From contig JAQFVV010012508.1 in assembly GCA_028023455.1 (NCBI GenBank), positions 1,791,877-1,855,876 of the forward strand: a stretch of 64,000 nucleotides of DNA, given 5' to 3'. The notes under the pieces were generated by a model. It did not search any database, was not told the origin of the DNA, and saw only the letters and a program-made list of their open reading frames with translations. Numbering within the stretch: the stretch's first letter is position 1; each line of letters begins with the position of its first letter. The position numbers and the translations under genes were made by a program. This DNA comes from Epiperipatus broadwayi. Taxonomy: Eukaryota > Onychophora > Udeonychophora > Euonychophora > Peripatidae. Positions 47,806 to 58,739 of this stretch are shown piece after piece.

Positions 47806-47937
47806 CCGAATGATGTGGGTTATGCCCTGGATTCTTATCAATTCATTGATCCTTGTTTTAATGTTTATCTCTGCTTGTATGTTAAGTGTTGGTTTTTATA
47901 ACTTATGCAAGACTCTGACATCATTACAGATTAAAAA
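47806..47937 (+). CDS. TMEM179-like membrane protein, internal exon B
   Basis: A 132-bp exon between 'atatttttag' and 'gtaaga'. Its first base completes an Ala codon begun in exon A, after which 43 codons are open: 'RMMWVMPWILINSLIL', a hydrophobic run, then 'SVGFYNLCKTLTS'. This is a long membrane segment (segment 3) followed by a loop. The 'SVGF...C.T.T' block matches the family's 'SVGFTMWCDTIT' type sequence as I recall it from vertebrate TMEM179. The exon ends in phase 2, matched by the single A opening exon C. The same strand and compatible phases across a 12.3-kb intron argue strongly against chance. Confidence 0.7.
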
Positions 47938-48169
47938 GTAAGACTTTGAGTAAAAACAATAAATAAATACTAATGCTGTATATATACTTTTATAATTTTT
48001 TGTTATATTGGATGTAAATAATCAATGAAGTCACTGAAAAAAAATATAAACTTTTATGTAGCAATAAAAGAATGTATGCTTATTTTAGGTGTGTGATGTA
48101 TATACTTATATGAACATATAACTTGATGTCATCATTTTCAATTATTATTCATCCACTGCAGAATAATGT

Positions 48170-48930
48170 CTTTTAAGTTCATTGACCATTATCAAGCCAC
48201 TGCAGGATGTAGGTCTCTCCAAGTTCAATCCATCTTCTCCGATCTTTAGCTTCTCTTCTCCACATCATCCCTGCACACTTTCTTATTTCATCCATCCATC
48301 TCACATGTAGTCTCTTTCTGGTTTTTTTGCAATCTCTTGGAAACCAGTTTAAGATTTCAATTGTCCATCTATTATCATTTCTTCTAGCAATATGTTTAGC
48401 CGAACTCCACTTCAGTCTTAATTTTTTCAGTGAGGTCAGTAATACCTGTTCGTTCTCTAACCCATGTATTGCATTTTTGATCTTTCATTATTACTCCCAA
48501 CATGCATCTCTTTATACTTCTTTGAGTGGTCTGAAGTCTCTGTATTGCTCTTCTCTAAAATCAAGACTCAGATCCATAAGTAAGAACTGGTAAAACCCAT
48601 TTATTAAAAACCTTCATTTTCAAACACATAAGCATATTTTCTTTTAGTATCAACTTATTTCTATCAAAAGCACTCCAACCAAGTTTAATTCTATGATTAA
48701 TTTCATTCATTATGTTTTCATCTGTATTAATAATCTGACCAAGGTATTTGTAGTTGTTAACTTTTTCTAACTCATCATAATCAATCTTTATTTTCATATT
48801 TTGAGAAAATCCATTAAACATTACTTTAGTCTTTTTAATATACATGACTACATACATGTGAGAAAGACAAAATGATCTCCAATATACTTTAGTTATCAAG
48901 ATGTTGTTACTATCTCTACTAGTAAAATGT
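48170..48930 (-). pseudogene. RTE LINE, 3' half
   Basis: The minus strand encodes 'KKTKVMFNGFSQNMKIKID', 'VNNYKYLGQIINTDENI', 'HRIKLGWSAFDRNKLIL' and 'KWVLPVLTYGSES' (48950-48561). The C-terminal 'RWTIEIL' and 'RWMDEIRKCAGMMWR' region lies between 48560 and 48180. The 3' end is at about 48170 next to 'tcattgaccattatcaa'. It is 5'-truncated after the RT catalytic core and broken by a stop near 48560. It lies in the intron between exons B and C, opposite to the gene. Confidence 0.8.
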
Positions 48931-48944
48931 CCAATTATAATTAA

Positions 48945-49430
48945 AGTCATATATCACATGACCTAATCTTTTTAAGCTTGTAAATAAAAAAAACAATCGT
49001 GTTAATTGCTCTAATAAGCTTTATTGATAGATTCCAGCAAGAGAAAGTACTTTAAAATCTCTATCTAGAAACCACACCCTAAACTCAGAGCAATGGTTTA
49101 ATGCTTTGGCACTCCTCAGTGAAGCACTAGGATAGTTTCAGACACTAGATCTAAAAATACCAACCCAAAGCCAGCGTTTATCTAAAAGTTATCTATTGAG
49201 TGGAAAATCTGAAATATTCAGACACCTACATGTCCTCAAACCCAGTGACCCAACTCAAACAGCTATATGGGGCTAAGAGATCTTAAGCCAAGCCATATAT
49301 TAAAAGCCTTAGCAATATGACATTACTTAAGACTTTAAAGGAAAAGACTACATATAGTCAATAAAAATTAAAATCATATATCACATGACCTAATATCTTT
49401 TAAGCTTGTAAATAAAAAAACAATGAGCTG
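48945..49430 (-). repeat. Repeat family G, long copy
   Basis: A family end ('catatatcacatgacctaat', 48945) precedes a full copy from 'gttaattgctctaataagct' (about 49000) to a second 'catatatcacatgaccta' (49375-49395). The same end on both sides suggests it inserted beside or recombined with another copy. Confidence 0.65.
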
Positions 49431-49439
49431 TGCTTCTGT

Positions 49440-49720
49440 CTTATAATTTTTTTCACTGATGTTAATATTACTTTTTTCTAATCATATGGAAGAACAAACA
49501 GTCTTTCTGTTGATCTTTTATTAAGTTTGAGGCCTATTACTGTGGAAAAACATATCTATTAAAAACTTTCCTTTTAAAATTGGACAAATTTTTACTGCAT
49601 ACATTCCATTGAGGTTTAATTCCATGGCCAATTTCAGCTATTATATTTTCATGTATATTATTAATGTATTTGAAGTATTTATAATTGTTAGCTTACCCCA
49701 ATGTAAGAATAAGTTCTTAA
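49440..49720 (-). pseudogene. LINE fragment (RT-distal region)
   Basis: The minus strand encodes 'NIIAEIGHGIKPQWNV' and 'FKRKVFNRYVFPQ'-like sequence. This corresponds to the 'EI..RI..GW.AF...K.VF..CVLP' region just after the LINE RT domain. It is short and interrupted, and different from the RTE copies in the window. Confidence 0.5.
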
Positions 49721-49879
49721 TTATAAATGAGTTCATGGTACATGGGTAGAAAAAATGAAAGATTAAAGAATGGTTAATCTGTGGAAAGAATATTATAAAG
49801 CTATCTGAACTTAATTATATTTAAATTTAAATGAAATGCAATATTTTCTAACTTAATAATAAAAAAAACTGGTTGAAAA

Positions 49880-50085
49880 TTAACAGAATCAGAATGGGTA
49901 AGGGTAAATGTGGTTACACATTGCACACATGGGAATTGATAATTTCTTTAAAGTGTGGGTGTGGAAGACCACAGACCATGGAAATTTTAACTAGAAGTGT
50001 CCAATTTACCAGGTCATGGATGGCTTCTTTGCTTTACGTAATGTGGAACAGATAGCTCTTGATGGATTAAGAACTGTTGGTGTTG
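49880..50085 (+). pseudogene. LINE reverse transcriptase C-terminal fragment
   Basis: The frame contains 'GKCGYTLHTWEL', about 8 residues, then 'CGCGRPQTMEIL', and ends near 50056. The 'C.CG..QTM.HIL' motif is a familiar C-terminal zinc-knuckle-like signature of LINE polyproteins. Residues after it are degraded. Confidence 0.5.
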
Positions 50086-50694
50086 AATTTTGATGTAGTG
50101 ATACCATATGCTAAATAAATAATAATTCACATTTTTTGCTTCAAATTCTTAATTATTGGAAAAGTCAATCTTGCCATTTCTTTGGTATCAGCCCTTTTGA
50201 TTCTATAATTTATGGCTAGATTCATCTGTACGACGAAGTGTTTTTTTCCTTTATAACTTAAATCCAAGTACGCCCTCAGTGAACTTCATCATGATCATAT
50301 ATATATAAATGTATTGTTTTATCGAGGAAATTTATAAATTCACAATATTCTTCATTAATAAGCTTAATTCTGAATTTATTAATTTTAATTTTTTAGAAGT
50401 AATTTAATTATCAGTGTTATTTCCAATATATATATATATTTTACAAATATAGATACTTATTGAATATATTTATGTGTCTAAAATTTAATGTATGTAGATT
50501 ATGTGGTTATGTTTGTATGTGTTGCATGCATATTTATGTGTATGTCTAATGGAACACATTACATGTGTGTGTGTAAAGTATCTTATGTTCATCGTTTTAA
50601 TATCACAATATGCATTATTTAAAAAATCAGAGTTGATATTAATTATAATGATTAAATGAGATTTGTTTTTTTATCTAATTATTAATTTTCACAG

Positions 50695-51122
50695 AGATGT
50701 GATGTGATGTATTGTGGCTTCTTCTTAAACGAAGTCAAGAATATCTCAGCAATTATGCCCAGATAAACCTGTTAGCCACTTTATTTTCCATTCCCCATTC
50801 TAAATTTTCCTATAATCTGCTCTATCCCATTTCCACAACATAATCTTTGTCAACTCTATAATCTTTATATCTAAATCCCCCTTATCTTTTCCCAAACCCA
50901 GCATAAAAAACAATAATTCACTTTCTGTATAATCACTTTTTTCATATTTATTCTTCCATAAATTCATTATATGTACCCTTTCTGTTTTCAAGCATTTACA
51001 TTCAATTAATAAATGCCTAATATTTTCTATTCCTTCCTTACATAATTTACAAAATAAATCACCCATATTTTTCCATTTACATGTATATTCTTTTGTAGCT
51101 AAAGATCCAAACTCTGCATACA
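50695..51122 (-). pseudogene. LINE family L, C-terminus and 3' end
   Basis: An open minus-strand frame of 110 codons encodes 'GDLFCKLCKEGIENIRHLLI' with the C-x2-C...H-x4-C pattern, then 'LGLGKDKGDLDIKIIELTK'. It matches 38985-39300 of the + strand copy but is better preserved. The 3' region matches 39330-39400 ('tggctaacaggttt' and 'gaatctttgacttc'-like). A family P fragment follows directly at 51123. Confidence 0.75.
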
Positions 51123-51290
51123 GTAGCGCCACTCAGTGTAAGCCAGAGTAATCAATGGATGCAGGAAGATTTGATTTCTCTGGCTTGCACTGAGTGGCAC
51201 TACAGTATGGAGAGTTTTGCCTTTGTGTAAACAGCTTGTGTAAACGTAAAGAATGGTGATCATGTGATGTTTAGTGGTTTAATTATTAAT
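51123..51290. repeat. Repeat family P, short inverted fragments
   Basis: 'gccactcagtgtaagccaga' faces 'ctggcttgcactgagtggca' about 30 bp later. The 'ggagagttttgcctttg' end and 'gtgatcatgtgatg' follow. Confidence 0.65.
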
Positions 51291-51440
51291 TTATTAGCAA
51301 AACTAATTTATTTGTTTTGATTTTACAAATTAAAAAAGACATTTTTTTGATATGTGTTAGCTTACAAAACACAAATTTTACCAAAAAAATATATCTAAAT
51401 TTTTTACTTTGCAACAAATTTAATTTTTTTTATATTTTAG

Positions 51441-51525
51441 ATGTGCTGATGCTCAAACTCAAATTTATTTTTCTGATACAACCATATATTCAAAAACATT
51501 TTACAATTTTTTGACTGTATCTGAG
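51441..51525 (+). CDS. TMEM179-like membrane protein, internal exon C
   Basis: An 85-bp exon between acceptor 'ttttatattttag' and donor 'gtaagt'. Its opening A completes the Lys codon from exon B, then 28 codons are open: 'CADAQTQIYFSDTTIYSKTF' plus 'YNFLTVSE'. This fits the second extracellular loop of TMEM179, which has a Cys near its start and an 'AFYDQF' type motif before the last membrane segment (here 'TFYNFL'). It ends in phase 0, so the missing 3' exon should begin with a whole codon. No such exon was seen from 51526 to 64000. A fold-back repeat begins about 120 bp downstream. Confidence 0.66.
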
Positions 51526-51648
51526 GTAAGTTACGCTTGCACATAACATTTAAAATCTCTATAATTAAGGTGCTGACTAAATAATTACTATATTTATATA
51601 TACATGTAGTATATAATATTCAAATTTATTTACTAAGCACAGAGATCA

Positions 51649-51960
51649 TATGTAATTAAAGAGAAAGGACTTCCATTTCTAATATATGCGCTGTACTGAA
51701 TTTATACTAGCTCAACAATGTCATGTTGAGTATTGAGAATACTCTCGAACACAAGATAGACTTTTACAGATAAGACTGGCCATCTTATCTTTAAACCTAT
51801 ATTCTAATTATATAGGCCAATCTTGTGTTTGGATTTGAGAATATTCCAAGTCCTCAACATGATATCAGTGAGCTTTTGTAAGATCATTACAGGGCATGTA
51901 TTAAAGGTCAGTACAGGGTATATATTAAAGGTGGAAATCCTTTCTCTTTAATTATATGTA
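51649..51960. repeat. Fold-back palindrome just downstream of exon C
   Basis: Outer arms 'aattaaagagaaaggacttc' and 'tcctttctctttaattata' mirror. Inner arms 'catgttgagtattgagaata' and 'gagaatattccaagtcctca' mirror imperfectly. There is a small internal duplication ('acagggcatgtattaaaggt' and 'acagggtatatattaaaggt') at about 51890-51932. No ORF or core box. Confidence 0.75.
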
Positions 51961-52024
51961 GTATATGTATGTGAATATATTTATGCATATGTATAGTTTA
52001 ATTTTATCCATTTTAATTATTATT

Positions 52025-52090
52025 ATTATTAATTATCTGCTAAAAGGCATATCTTATATTATTAATTATCTGCTAAAAGGCATATCTTAT
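52025..52090. repeat. 33-bp direct duplication, two copies
   Basis: 'attattaattatctgctaaa' plus 13 bases is repeated exactly head to tail. Confidence 0.9.
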
Positions 52091-52479
52091 ATGCAGGCTG
52101 TATTTTCTAAGCCTTTTCATCCCTTATTCTATTCCATAATTAAAATTTTTCAACTTCTTTTTCCTTAAAAGCAACTGTCAGCTTTTTCATTCTATCTTTC
52201 ATAATTCCTCAAAATTCATTTATATTTATTTTTCTTCCTACTCATAATTTCCTCAAATAAATAATAATTTTTCACATATCTTGCTAACTTATCTTTTGTT
52301 TTTCTACAAATCTATATCTCTAGAATCTCTAAGTTTTTTGTTGTTGTTGTAAAATTAATGAATATATTAAAATTAATTAGTCAAGGGCTTGAATAAAAAA
52401 AAGTAATAATTTCATTCCAAAACTGCAGAAGTACAATCATATTCTCAAAAGCCATTGTAAGTTACAGTTTTCTATAGTA

Positions 52480-52870
52480 ATGATCATCATCATCAACCAT
52501 TATCAATCCACTGCGGGATGAAGGTCTGCAAGTTCAATCCATCTTCTCCGATCTTTAGTTTCTCTTTTCCACATCACCCCTGCACACTTTCTTATTTCAT
52601 CCATCCATCTCACATGTGGTCTCTTTCTGGGTCTTTTACAATCTCTTGGAATCCAGTTTAAGATTTCAATTGTCCATCTATTATCATCTCTTCTAGCAAT
52701 ATGTCCAGCCCAACTCCAATTTTTTAATTTTTTCAATGAGGTCAGTAACACCTGTTTGTTCTCTTACCCATATATTGCATTTTCGATCTCTTCTTGTTAC
52801 TCCCAACATGCATATCTCCATACTTCTTTGAGTGGTCTGAAATCTCTGTATTACTCTTCTATCATAATAT
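52480..52870 (-). pseudogene. RTE LINE 3' end
   Basis: The minus strand is open for 82 codons with 'WSWAGHIARRDDNRWTIEIL', 'RKRPHVRWMDEIRKCAGVMW' and 'IELADLHPAVD'. It then ends in a (TGA)n-type terminus, seen on the + strand as 'gatcatcatcatcaaccat' at 52481-52500. Further upstream sequence to about 52870 matches 2650-2790. It is a young-looking, 5'-truncated copy. Confidence 0.8.
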
Positions 52871-52879
52871 GTAAGTTTA

Positions 52880-53440
52880 TATTACATATCAACACATGCT
52901 CAGAATCATGCTATTGCAGAATATTAATATCAATAGAGACCTCTATTAGTTAATTATTTTATGATAATCAAAGATATAAAATCTTTGTTACAGGATGACA
53001 ACTAAAGCTACTTATGTTCAGTCCATTTTTTAATAAATACCATTATTTTGGATGTGTTATGCTACTTCACATAGTGGTAATGACAATAATAAATTATGAC
53101 ATATTGGTAAATCATCACATGTCAATCTGGTAATCAAAATCTGTTTACTCAACTATAACTGAATTCTATTACATTAATAACAATATTGACTAACAAGAGC
53201 TTGTACCTGTTGTATATAACACCTTAGTATATAATTGTTAATAAAAAAATTTAATTTTAAATTTCAGTGACTTTGTATTGCTTATTGAGCAATGTCTTTC
53301 TTTCTAAACGAGTAAATTATGTAAAGTAATATTCCATACAAAATGTCTCGCAAGACTTCTTCATGAATATAATTTTAATACTAAAACCTATTTGCCATCG
53401 CAGTTCCATCGAAATTATTTTATCATTACTTTTATTAAAC
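52880..53440. other. AT-rich DNA, nothing recognised
   Basis: No frame or repeat recognised. The missing last exon of the TMEM179-like gene was looked for here without success. Confidence 0.4.
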
Positions 53441-53444
53441 AGGC

Positions 53445-53560
53445 AAAACTCTCCATATAGTAGCGCCACTCAGCGCAAGCCAGAGTAATCAATGGATGTC
53501 ACAAGGCTTGTGCATAAAATCCCTATCTAGTGCCTACTCATCCAATATCATCAAGTTTAG
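53445..53560 (-). repeat. Repeat family P fragment
   Basis: 'aggcaaaactctccatatag', 'agagtaatcaatggatgtca' and 'cctactcatccaatatc' mark one half of the family. Confidence 0.65.
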
Positions 53561-54033
53561 TGGTTTATCATTACTTCACGACTAGTTATCTAATCACTTG
53601 AATAATTAAAAGCACAAATCTATTTTGTAATTCCTGTTCTATGCTTACTCTAAATTCTTTTTTTCTTTTGTTGCTTTAGTTTTATTTACATTTATTTTTA
53701 TCCCCAAATTATCAAGTTCTATCAATCCTTCATATTACTTTAAACTTATTTCATTGTGCATATATTCAGCCAATCAGATGCATAAGTGTTACATATATTC
53801 ACCAATCAGATGCAACAAAGTCCTCTTATCAAAATAATACTCATTCAGCAATTTGTCTAAATATATCTTAAACAAATAGAAAACAAATAGCACCCAAGAC
53901 TATGTATACTCGTATGTTCATTAAGTTCTGTCTGAAGGCAGGGTGAGAGTAATTAGCAATAGGATACTATGACTGAATAGCAATGCCTGTTATTTGGTCA
54001 TAGGGTCTATTGTGTAGAAACTATAGTATTTGT

Positions 54034-54470
54034 TTATAATTGATAAGTATGCCACTTTTTGTCAAATATTTTCAGATCCTTTTTAAAATATCTAATGATG
54101 TGTCCTAATTTATCAGAGCAAATGGTTTTTTTCAAGATAATTAAAGCAAATATTAATCTCTTTAAATTTATCCATAATAGTTCCCGTATCTCTTTTCCCT
54201 TTATCTTCTCTAAATCCAAACTGTTCATCGGATATAAATACACTTAAATGCTTAGAAACATGAGTATTCAAGAACACCATTGCTATAAACCCTTTCTTCA
54301 TAGAAATTATTACTATTTGAAGGAAATTTAATGGCAAATCATATGAATCGTAAATTACGTTACAAATGGCAAATAATTCTTGTAATCCTTTTCTTCTCTG
54401 TCTTCTATAATTAACTGGAATTACATCAATTCTTTGTGCATTGCCATTTTAAAATTTATTTAAAACTTTT
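54034..54470 (-). pseudogene. LINE reverse transcriptase N-terminal fragment (third family)
   Basis: The minus strand encodes 'PLNFLQIVIISMKKG' and 'SVFISDEQFGFREDKGKRDT'. After a frame change 'SDKLGHIIRYFKKDLK' follows. The 'I.D.QFGFR.GKGTR' block is the typical start of LINE RT motif 1-2. The sequence differs from both RTE copies ('EQAGFKSGFS') and LINE family L ('QGGFR'), so it is a third non-LTR lineage. It is short and broken. Confidence 0.6.
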
Positions 54471-54639
54471 ATTTCTTACTTTGGTATTATTATTATTGAC
54501 TGTATGGATGATGATGAATATATTTGTCTGCCGTGGCACAATCTGGCATTTCTGTTCAGTCAAGAAAACTTTGGAAAATGTTTTGAGCCCAAGCAAGCTT
54601 TCAAAAAGTCAACCATATCTAATCTACTAAACATCACAT

Positions 54640-54940
54640 GATCACCATTTCTTATGCTTGCTCATAACTGTTATTAAAACAGGCAAAACTCTCCATGCAG
54701 TAGTGCCACTCAATGTAAGCTTATAGAGTAATCAATGGATGCCAGAACACTTGTACATAAAAGCTCTATCTAGTGCCTGTGCATCCACTATCCCCCGACT
54801 AGTTCCTAGCTTGTGGATTTTGTCAGTGAGCAGCCTTGGATCTGAGAGCACTGCACTTGGATCTTAGGATCCATCGATTACTCTGGTTATGGCACTGCTG
54901 TATGGAGAGGCCTGCCTGTTTTAATATCTAATCTAGCTAT
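54640..54940 (-). repeat. Repeat family P, copy with small inverted end
   Basis: Starts 'catcacatgatcaccatttc' and contains 'aggcaaaactctccatgcag', 'ggatgccagaacacttgtac' and 'ggatctgagagcactgcact'. It ends with an inverted piece 'tggcactgctgtatggagag'. Confidence 0.65.
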
Positions 54941-55027
54941 CTACCTAGTACTCATTGGTGATTGATCTATATTAATCAGGATGTGCTGACTAAAATAGAA
55001 ACTACAATTCATACTGATAGTTTTCAT

Positions 55028-55041
55028 TATTAGTAGAGGGG
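55028..55041 (+). repeat. Poly-G run
   Basis: A run of about ten G within an otherwise AT-rich context; a similar poly-C run is at about 22392. It may be hard to sequence accurately. Confidence 0.7.
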
Positions 55042-55334
55042 GGGGGGGTATTGAGTCCAGGGTTCATTTTCATTATCTGTTTCATCCTTACCTACTTGAC
55101 TTTCTTTGTCAATTAACATAGATAAAGAATTTCTTTTATGCAAATCAGTTATATATTCTATCTTTTCAATGTCTTGGCTAATAAGTTACTGTTTCTAATT
55201 TCAGTTATTAGTTCATTTCTATGATTATATATTAAATCAAATGTACCTCTTTTTGTTCTTCTATTTCTCTTTATTCCCTTTATAACTGTTTTTTTAGTTA
55301 TATGTTTTTCTGATTCTAATTTGTTATTTAAAGC

Positions 55335-55520
55335 TTCTTATCATCATCATCAATCATTATCATTCCACTGCAGGATGAAGGTCTCCAAGTTCAGTCCATC
55401 TTCTCCGATCTTTAGCTTCGCCACATCACCCTGCATACTTTCTTATTTCATCCATCCATCTCACATGTGATTTCTTTCTGGGTCTTTTACAATCTCTTGG
55501 AATTCAGTTTAAGCTTCTTA
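55335..55520 (-). pseudogene. RTE LINE 3' fragment
   Basis: The same C-terminal coding and terminal TCA-repeat (TGA on the minus strand) as 52480-52870, limited to the last 180 bp ('tcatcatcatcaatcattat', 'cttattt catccatccatct'). Confidence 0.75.
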
Positions 55521-56090
55521 TAAATGCTTTGACTTTCTAAAAAAGTTTTATTTTTCATTATCTTTGATTTATTTTATCATTTCATTACTAATCCTAAACT
55601 TTTTTTTATATATTTTGCATTTCTTGCTATTTTTCTTACATCTTCCTTTAAATTAACCTTGAATAATTCCTATTTTTTATTTAAATTTACTTTTCCCCTC
55701 AATTTATTATTTACACATATTTTCTTATCCAGGAAATTTAAATTTTTTTCCTTAATCTTCTCTTTCACTTTGTACAAATAAAAATACAAAAAACTTTTGT
55801 AAAAGAGAAATTGAAGTAATAATTCCCTTTATTTTATAGTTTACTGATTGTTAAAAATGGCATCACCAAAGAATGTCTTGAAAATTTCTACCCACAAGAG
55901 TAAGATGTTGAAAAGCACTACAGAGTCTTAGTTAAGCATGACTTTTCAAAATGGTGGCTTCTTATACTTCTGAGAGAATAGAATAAGCTATGATAAAAAC
56001 AGATCTTTGGAATGAAGGGAAAAATAAAAATATGCTGAGAAATTTAGTGACTTAATGACTGATCCGATTATTTGAATATATGGCATAATT
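55521..56090. other. AT-rich DNA, C/T-rich strand
   Basis: Up to about 55800 the + strand is C/T-rich like the PLE region at 1100-1640 and could be reverse-strand PLE N-terminal sequence, but no motif was identified. Confidence 0.3.
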
Positions 56091-56094
56091 TATT

Positions 56095-56262
56095 GTTGAG
56101 ATTAGATATGTTGTATTATGTTGTAGTTCTGAAGAAGATTGCTGGGATAATCGAAACTGTAAACCATAAAAAGAGGGTGTTGAGATTAGATATGTTGTAT
56201 TATGTTGTAGTTCTGAAGAAGATTGCTGGGATAATCGAAACTATAAACCATAAAAAGAGGGT
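56095..56262 (+). repeat. Two 84-bp tandem units, each with a hammerhead-like core
   Basis: The unit starting 'gttgagattagatatgttgt' is repeated with a single base difference (actgt/actat). Each unit has CTGAAGA, A, hairpin GATT/AATC with loop GCTGGGAT, then GAAAC, at 56129-56157 and 56213-56241. The near-identity points to very recent duplication. A tandem ribozyme-bearing unit is the layout seen in retrozyme-like circular RNA elements. Confidence 0.85.
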
Positions 56263-56439
56263 GGTAAATAAAGCATTGTGTAACAGTAGTAAAGTGCATG
56301 GATGATTTAGTATTATATGGTGAGATTAGATATAGTGGTTGAGAGATGATAAACAATAGTTATTCAAAGATTCTTTATAGAATTATGAAATGTTTGTTGG
56401 GTTGTTGTTAAAGTAATTGGTTAAGACTTACTAGGTTGA

Positions 56440-57060
56440 AAGATTTTAAAATACTCAATTACAAAAGAGAATGTGCTTTTATGCTTGCACTATAGGATAT
56501 GTGCAAATCCAGACACCCTATATCTGGACTTATTGAGAAAGTATATTTACTAGAGTATGGTAGAATGTTTGTGGGTATGTTTGTAGGTCCAAAATATTCA
56601 CCCATAAAGTATTTGTTTTCGTGCTTGCATTTAAAGATTATTTCTAAATCCAAAAGTTACTAGATGCCCTTATCTGGACTTATCAAGAAAGTGGCTTTAC
56701 CAGGAATGTAGTTTCTTATTTTCCTGGTTTATCAGTTATGGATATTTATCGGGGTTACCAAATAGAATTTTTGGTTTTCATTAATATTTATTATATTTGG
56801 TGATGGCTTGTGATCCTAAGCTGTTGCCAAACTATAATTGAAAAACATATTCTGATCATGAATACCAGAGAAGTTTTTAAAAGAAGGTGCTACGATGAAC
56901 TTAAATTCTTTTACAGATGGCTTTTCCAATGTTGAACATGACATATAAGAATCGGTCTGGTGAGATAAGATCTTGAATTGAAAGGATTAGATGTGCATCA
57001 GATTTATGTTGTGTGTTTGAGACCTTCATCCAAACATATGAAATATGTCTATATGAAAAC
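56440..57060. other. Less AT-rich unknown repeat with internal similarity
   Basis: The string 'atctggacttat' occurs at about 56522 and 56672, with related flanks ('tgtgcttttatgcttgcact' and 'ttttcgtgcttgcatttaaa'). This suggests two diverged units about 150 bp apart. No coding family is recognised. Confidence 0.35.
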
Positions 57061-57063
57061 ATG

Positions 57064-57405
57064 GGTGTGACAAGAATCTCGGCCTCAGGGTGGCCTTTGA
57101 GCATTCCACCATCAGATTTTCAATTGGATGGACGGTTGAAGAGTTGTAGTGTGGAGTAGATTGAAGCCTGTCCATTAAAGTAGGAGGATTGGCTATTTTA
57201 ATATATATCTGAGCACTTATAGCATATATGTGTAGAGATGGTAATCTGGACCAACTGATGATTGCTGGTTTAGCATGAAATACGTATATTGGTGATTATT
57301 TATCTTTTCGACATATATGAGTTCAAGTGTATCAGTGATATGAGATAGAGTGGTGAGTGATGGATTGTGTGAAAGTCTGTGCTCATATACCCTATATATT
57401 AAAAT
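57064..57405 (+). repeat. Repeat family N, copy 2
   Basis: Closely matches 17300-17655, including 'gacaagaatctcggcctcag', 'ggtggcctttgagcattcca' and 'accaactgatgattgctggt'. Confidence 0.75.
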
Positions 57406-57409
57406 CGAT

Positions 57410-57790
57410 TAAGTGGATTTATCTTCAGAAAAGTAACATCCTGATTTAACCATGGTGGGAATGATAAAATAAATCCAGATTTAAAAGGCTCAATTAGCAA
57501 TCAATGCCTTCAAAAGTGGAGTAAAGCTTTAAAAAATCATCATAATGCTAGGGATGACTTTATGTCATTTATTGAAAGAGATTTAGCATTTTATAATTGC
57601 AGGCTATCATTGAAATGCCAAAGTCTTCCTAAAAGTTTACTGTTGGAGAAACAAATGAGTAGCTGAGAATAAGTTATATTGTTGAAAATGATGCCAACTA
57701 TGTTAGGGTTAAAAAGAGATAGAATGCTGAAAATCATCTATTAGTCACAAAGTATGTTGTTAGCCAAATGAGTCTCTTTAAAAAGAAAAC
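57410..57790 (+). other. Possible coding remnant, unrecognised
   Basis: One + frame from about 57475 to 57665 encodes a mixed, non-repetitive stretch including 'FMSFIERDLAFYNCRLSLK' before stops. The composition looks protein-derived (transposon or host pseudogene), but no family could be assigned. Confidence 0.25.
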
Positions 57791-58020
57791 ACAAATAAAT
57801 AAACATCACATGATGACCACTTCTTATGCTTGCTTAGAACTGTTATTAAAACAGGCAAAACTTCTCACTGATGAAGGCCACAAGCCAGAAACTGGTCTGG
57901 GGATATTGGATGAGTAGGCACTAGATGGGGATTTTATGCACAAGCCGCCTGGCATCCATTGATTACTCTGGTTTGCACTGAATGGCACTAATGTATGGAG
58001 AGTTTTCCCTGTTTTAAAAC
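57790..58020 (+). repeat. Repeat family P, right-half copy with intact core boxes
   Basis: Begins 'catcacatgatgaccacttc'. The core at 57868-57892 is CTGATGA, A, hairpin GGC/GCC with loop CACAA, A, GAAAC. Then come 'tggtctggggatattggatg', 'ccattgattactctggtttg' and 'tatggagagttttccctgtt'. Confidence 0.75.
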
Positions 58021-58739
58021 ACAAATCCTAGATATAACACCCAGAAGTTATATACCTGAACCAATCTAGAGGCTATATATACAAAATATATAGTTCTTGA
58101 ATACTTGCAGTGTATTATAACAGACATATAGTTTTTTTTAAATTTTTTATTTCTTTGTTATAAGTAAATGTGCCATCAAAGATATAATCTCTGATGAAAT
58201 TAAATGGACTAGGTTTAGACAAAATCAGCATCTGGCCAAAAGAAGTTATCAAATTGAAGAAGAGTGCATATACTGGCAACACTGAAAGGAGATCCCAGTA
58301 CATGAAAAACAACATAACATCAGCATTCGGAAAAAGGATATAAATCAATAAGATATAAAAAAATGAACACAGTAGATCACTTTCAATGGATGTGTGATTA
58401 TTTACGTTAAATAATTTAGAGAAGTTCATGAAATAGTTTTTGAAAAGACAATGAAAAATACATTAGTGGAGATGGTATCCCAAGTAACAGTAACTTCTGA
58501 GGAATCAGTTACTTAAAATAGGGTAGATATTATAACAATCTGAAAAGATATACTAAGAGGAAATGAAAGAAATATGCTATAAAAAATATAAAATGAAATA
58601 GTTTTTAGACCATTGTATAGCTGCCATTGTGTTACATTACACAAATATTATTATAAGCTATAGATAAGACAACAGGACAAACAGAGTTGAAGTGGTTCTA
58701 TCAGAGAACATATCCATGATTCAAGAGTGGGTATGATTA

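Noticed and set aside
54436-54630. Hydrophobic + strand frame as the missing last TMEM179-like exon
   Set aside because: It has one hydrophobic run but no acceptor placing it in phase 0 and no resemblance to the family C-terminus, and part of it lies antisense to a LINE fragment.
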